Below are positions 60,968 to 64,000 of a stretch of DNA of 64,000 nt, piece by piece. Position 1 is the stretch's first letter; every line of letters begins with the position of its first letter. A program made the translations under genes and the position numbers. The notes under the pieces are model-generated. The model made no database searches. It worked only from the letters and a program-made list of their open reading frames with translations, and was not told where the DNA came from. The stretch is from Anaeramoeba flamelloides (Eukaryota > Metamonada > Anaeramoebidae): assembly GCA_027625915.1 (NCBI GenBank), contig JANTQA010000032.1:3534001-3598000 (forward strand), written 5' to 3'.

Positions 60968-61582
60968 TTATTTAACTAGTTTTTTTTCGGAAGATAATTT
61001 TAGATTTACAGAAAAAAACTTATAGCTATTTTGTGGTTTTAAATTTGATAAAATATAATCATATTCACTTGTCCAATTCCGCCAAATCCAAGTATTTAAA
61101 ACCCTAACCAGATATTTTTTGGGATAATTATTATTTTTTGGAATCCTTCTAGCTATTAAAACCCCGTTTTTATTTTCTTTTGTTATTCTCCCAATTGGAA
61201 TGTTGTTGTTATTTTTAATCAAAATCGTTTTATCCCAAATTTTACTGATAAAAAAATTTTTCTTATTGCTTTTTGTTTGTCATAAATAAAAATTCAAAAA
61301 TGATGTAAAAATAAAAAATAAAAAAATCAAGTGCAACAATAGAATGTTGAGATAAGAATAAAAGATAAGTTACTCAACATTCGAAACACTATTTTAAGAA
61401 ATTCAACTCAACAGTCTATTGTGGCTATTTCTTTGAGACTTTTTTTAAAAAAAATATTAAAAAATCTAATGAATAAAGTACTTTAAATAATAAAAATCAA
61501 TGAGTTACAACCAAAGTAAAAAATATAATTTTCTGATTCTCTTGGAGAAATTGTAAAAAAGTGAAAAATTTTCCTTTACCAT
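60968..61582 (-). CDS. Small unidentified two-exon protein
   Basis: Exon 2 (61244-60968) reads KIWDKTILIKNNNNIPIGRI, then GVLIARRIPKNNNYPKKYLV and NTWIWRNWTSEYDYILSNL before TAA, with protein-like composition. A TTTTTTTATCAG acceptor precedes it. Upstream, the ATG at 61582 opens a 24-codon exon (MVKENFSLFYNFSKRIRKLY) to 61509. It ends at GTAACT with phase 2, which matches the acceptor phase. The product is 116 aa, basic and tryptophan-containing. The G-R-x(6)-G and W-x(2)-W spacing faintly recalls small complex-I/assembly subunits of the NDUFA12 type, too weak for a call. Exon 2 is fairly credible; exon 1 is one of several possibilities. Confidence 0.45.
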
Positions 61583-62253
61583 GGCAACTCCCTTAAACCG
61601 AAAAATAAAGAACAAAATGTTCTCTGGAAACTTTTGATTAATTAAGCTACTCAATAAAATGGATATTTGTGATGCGTTGCCGTATTAGAACAATCAGAGA
61701 ACAAACATTTAACCCGTCCTCATAAATTTTATCGGTCAGATTATTTGTTCAAATAAACCCTTGTTGATTTTTATTTGTAAGATTATTAAAATTTTAATAA
61801 CTTTTTCATTGATAAGTAACAACATCATCTAAATCAGAGATTTTAATTATTTTGTATTGCTGTAAACTGATTTAAATACCAATTCATCAGCTCAACATTT
61901 TATTTAAAATTTCAAATGAATTTTCACAATTTAAAGATCGTTAAATAAAGTTTTAGTTGAAAAGCCTCAAATTATTATTTCATGTGTCGTCAAGAAAAAA
62001 TATAAGAAAGGTGTTCTTTTTAAAAGACCAACAATCAAATCATAACGTTAGAATTTCGTTTTAAAATAAAATGATCCTTTTTTAGGTTGAAGAAATTTCT
62101 TTGATTTAAGTTAACTGAATGAAGAAATAATAAAACGCATTCGTTAAATAACTGTTGTTTGGGTTAGACTTGAAGGAGATTGTCAAAACTCAATCATTTT
62201 TTATTTTCATTTTTTTAACACAACTTTTTTTGTATTCTTTTAATTTAATTTTA
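61583..62253. other. Divergent spacer upstream of PTPA
   Basis: About 670 bp between two outward-reading genes, so promoter elements for both are expected. No motif stands out; no repeat recognised. Confidence 0.4.
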
Positions 62254-63915
62254 ATGGAATCTAACATCCCAACCAAAAAGATTAAAAGTTCAGAGGATTT
62301 AAAATTTTGGTTTACGTCTGATGCTTATTACTATTTAACGCAGTGGATTCGACTTTTAAGTATCAAAATCAAAGATCTAAAAAATACAGAAGAATGCAAA
62401 ATTTCTGATACAGTGCAAAATATTCTCAATATCCTTGATCAACTTTCCAATTTGATCGACGAAACGCCACCAGACAACCAACCAACAAGGTTTGGAAATA
62501 AAGCTTATCGAACTTGGACAAACAAGCTTTTAGAGGTATTTTATTTTTTATTTTTTTATTTCAATTTCCATCATTTGATTTTTTAATTTCCTTAAGACCT
62601 TTCATCCAATAAAAAAAATAACAAGACCCAAAATACATAAAAAAAAAACCAGTCTTGTCCTTGCTGTTTTCAAAAAGTAAGAACTAAAAGTTTTAAAAGG
62701 TATTGTTCAGACTGTTCGGATCACTCTTTTTAAGTCTTTTGATCGATACATTTAATAACTTTTGATACACAGATTTTTAGAATGGAAGCCTTTTTCTTTA
62801 AAAATTAAAGTATTAATCAACCAAAAATTTACAACACTGTTTGCTTATAAATTCAAGTTAAATCCAAAACAAAATTGTAAAACTTCAACATTTACACTTG
62901 ATTAAATTTTGATCGAATACTGAAAAAAAAAAAAAAAAAAAAAGATCGAGTGAAAAATGAATACTTTTTGTAAAAACAAAAATAAAAACAAAAACCAAAA
63001 TGATTGTAAAAAACAGACTTAAAATATTTTTTCCGAAAAAAAGTCCCAAAAATCATTTGCGGTGTTATTCAAAAAGCCTTTTTTTAATTTTTCATTTTGT
63101 TTTTTCTTATTCACTCAAAGAAACTTTTTTTACTTTTTCTTTTCATTTACGAAACAACAAAACTTCTGTTTTTTGTTTTTTTTTTACCTTAATTTTTTGT
63201 ATTATCGAATTTAAAACAAAAGAAATCCGAACAAATTATAACCACATTTTTACCGGAAAAACACTCGGACTACAACTCTGAATTGGGGGTATATTTTTTA
63301 GACTCGTTTGGTAACTCAAGAAGAATTGATTATGGATCTGGGCATGAAATCAATTTTGTCTGCTTTCTGTTTTGCTTTTACAAATTAGGCGTCGTCACAG
63401 ATGAGGATCTTCCAGCGCTGATCCTGAAAGTGTTTGCAAAATATTTGCAGGTTGCGAGAAAATTGCAAACAGTCTACAATTTGGAACCAGCAGGATCGCA
63501 TGGTGTTTGGGGTTTGGACGATTTCCAATTTTTGCCATATTACTTTGGTGCATCTCAATTGATTGGCCACAAGACATTAACCCCTTCGTCTATCCACGAC
63601 AAAAGGCTTCTCAAAGACCACTCAGGCGAATATTTATATTTTAGAGCAATCGAGTATATACATCAAATTAAAACTGGCCCATTTTTTGAGCATAGCCCAA
63701 TATTAAACGAGATTAGTAATGTAGCTACCTGGAGTAAAGTAAATAGTGGGTTATATAAAATGTATCTTGATGAAGTTTTATCCAAATACCCTATTGTTCA
63801 ACATTGCTATTTTGGTAAATTATTGCCTTTTACTGATGAAATTCGTAAAAAAAGAGAAAAAAAATTCAAAGAATCTCGAAAAATGAAGAAAAAAATAACA
63901 AAAAAAGAAAAATAA
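62254..63915 (+). CDS. PTPA: PP2A phosphatase activator (PTPA)
   Basis: Exons 62254-62535 and 63223-63915 join in phase 0 (GAG/GTATTT donor, ACAAAAG acceptor, 687-nt intron); 324 aa, the same as typical PTPA. The start is the ATG giving MESNIPTKKIKSSEDLKFWF; the upstream frame is hydrophobic and lacks homology. Conserved blocks in order: RFGNKAYRTW, FLPEKHSDYNSELG, SFGNSRRIDYGSGHEINF, YNLEPAGSHGVWGLDDFQFL, KTGPFFEHSP and WSKVNSGLYKMY. A short lysine-rich tail follows. PTPA is a peptidyl-prolyl isomerase-like protein that binds ATP with the PP2A catalytic subunit. It helps load active-site metal and restore Ser/Thr specificity. All the usual core motifs are present, so it should be functional. 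Confidence 0.95.
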
Positions 63916-64000
63916 TTTTTAATTTTTCGAGTAAAATATTTACCATCAAAATAAATAACAAAAAATAGTTATATTTTTTTTACTTTTGAATTTATAAAAT
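63916..64000. other. 3' flank of PTPA to window end
   Basis: 85 bp of AT-rich sequence after the stop codon, including AATAAA-like words (AAAATAAATAAC). No further gene visible. Confidence 0.4.

Noticed and set aside
1-64000. Viral genes, Polinton-like elements, LTR elements, CRISPR arrays or rRNA genes
   Set aside because: No reverse transcriptase, integrase, capsid or polymerase motif, no long LTR pair, no spaced identical repeats and no rRNA-like GC-rich block was seen.

Overview
The window is AT-rich nuclear DNA from a unicellular eukaryote. Coding exons end in TAA or TGA, use the standard code, and are split by GT-AG introns from about 34 nt to 5.8 kb. Homopolymer A/T runs are everywhere (two reach 59 nt), and asparagine- and lysine-rich low-complexity stretches interrupt the proteins. 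The gene set (RCC1 repeats, RasGAP, DUF547, TPR, Myb/SANT, PTPA, eL36) fits an amoeboid or flagellate protist such as an anaeramoebid or amoebozoan. The sequence alone does not fix the lineage. I saw no plasmid, organelle, CRISPR or viral material.

Layout, left to right. 1-200: first exon(s) of a minus-strand gene running off the edge. 3.4-5.8 kb: two small minus-strand genes, a divergent mitochondrial-carrier-like protein and an unidentified multi-exon protein. 5.8-12.7 kb: repeats. 12.7-13.1 kb: ribosomal protein eL36 (minus). 13-18 kb: repeats, including a 1.2-kb TIR element with arrays of ATCGCGAT. 18.4-26.4 kb: an RCC1-repeat/coiled-coil gene (plus) split by a 5.8-kb intron full of repeats. 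28.9-30.75 kb: a five-TM prominin/tweety-like membrane protein (minus). 35.2-44.5 kb: a giant TPR protein with a degenerate CHAT-like C-terminus (plus). 45.6-55.4 kb: a six-exon gene (minus) that I read as C2-RasGAP-DUF547. 55.9-58.2 kb: a Myb/SANT protein (plus). 61 kb: a small unidentified minus-strand gene. 62.3-63.9 kb: the PP2A activator PTPA (plus).

Most genes were rebuilt by joining exons at GT/AG sites with matching phase. Several exons (eL36 exon 1, RasGAP exons 1 and 3, the 4.8-5.8 kb gene, the first PTPA residues of exon 2) are too short to show up as long ORFs. Functional themes are Ras signalling (RasGAP), phosphatase regulation (PTPA), translation (eL36) and membrane organisation. 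The genes are not an operon or an obvious pathway.

The non-coding half is built from a few dispersed repeat families, several present as inverted pairs in introns and spacers: TA-flanked MITEs, a TTAA-flanked foldback element, A-tailed retroposon-like copies with 12-16 bp target duplications, and a palindromic 80-bp module. The most unusual items are the predicted C2-RasGAP-DUF547 fusion, the TPR-CHAT protein, and the ATCGCGAT-array element.
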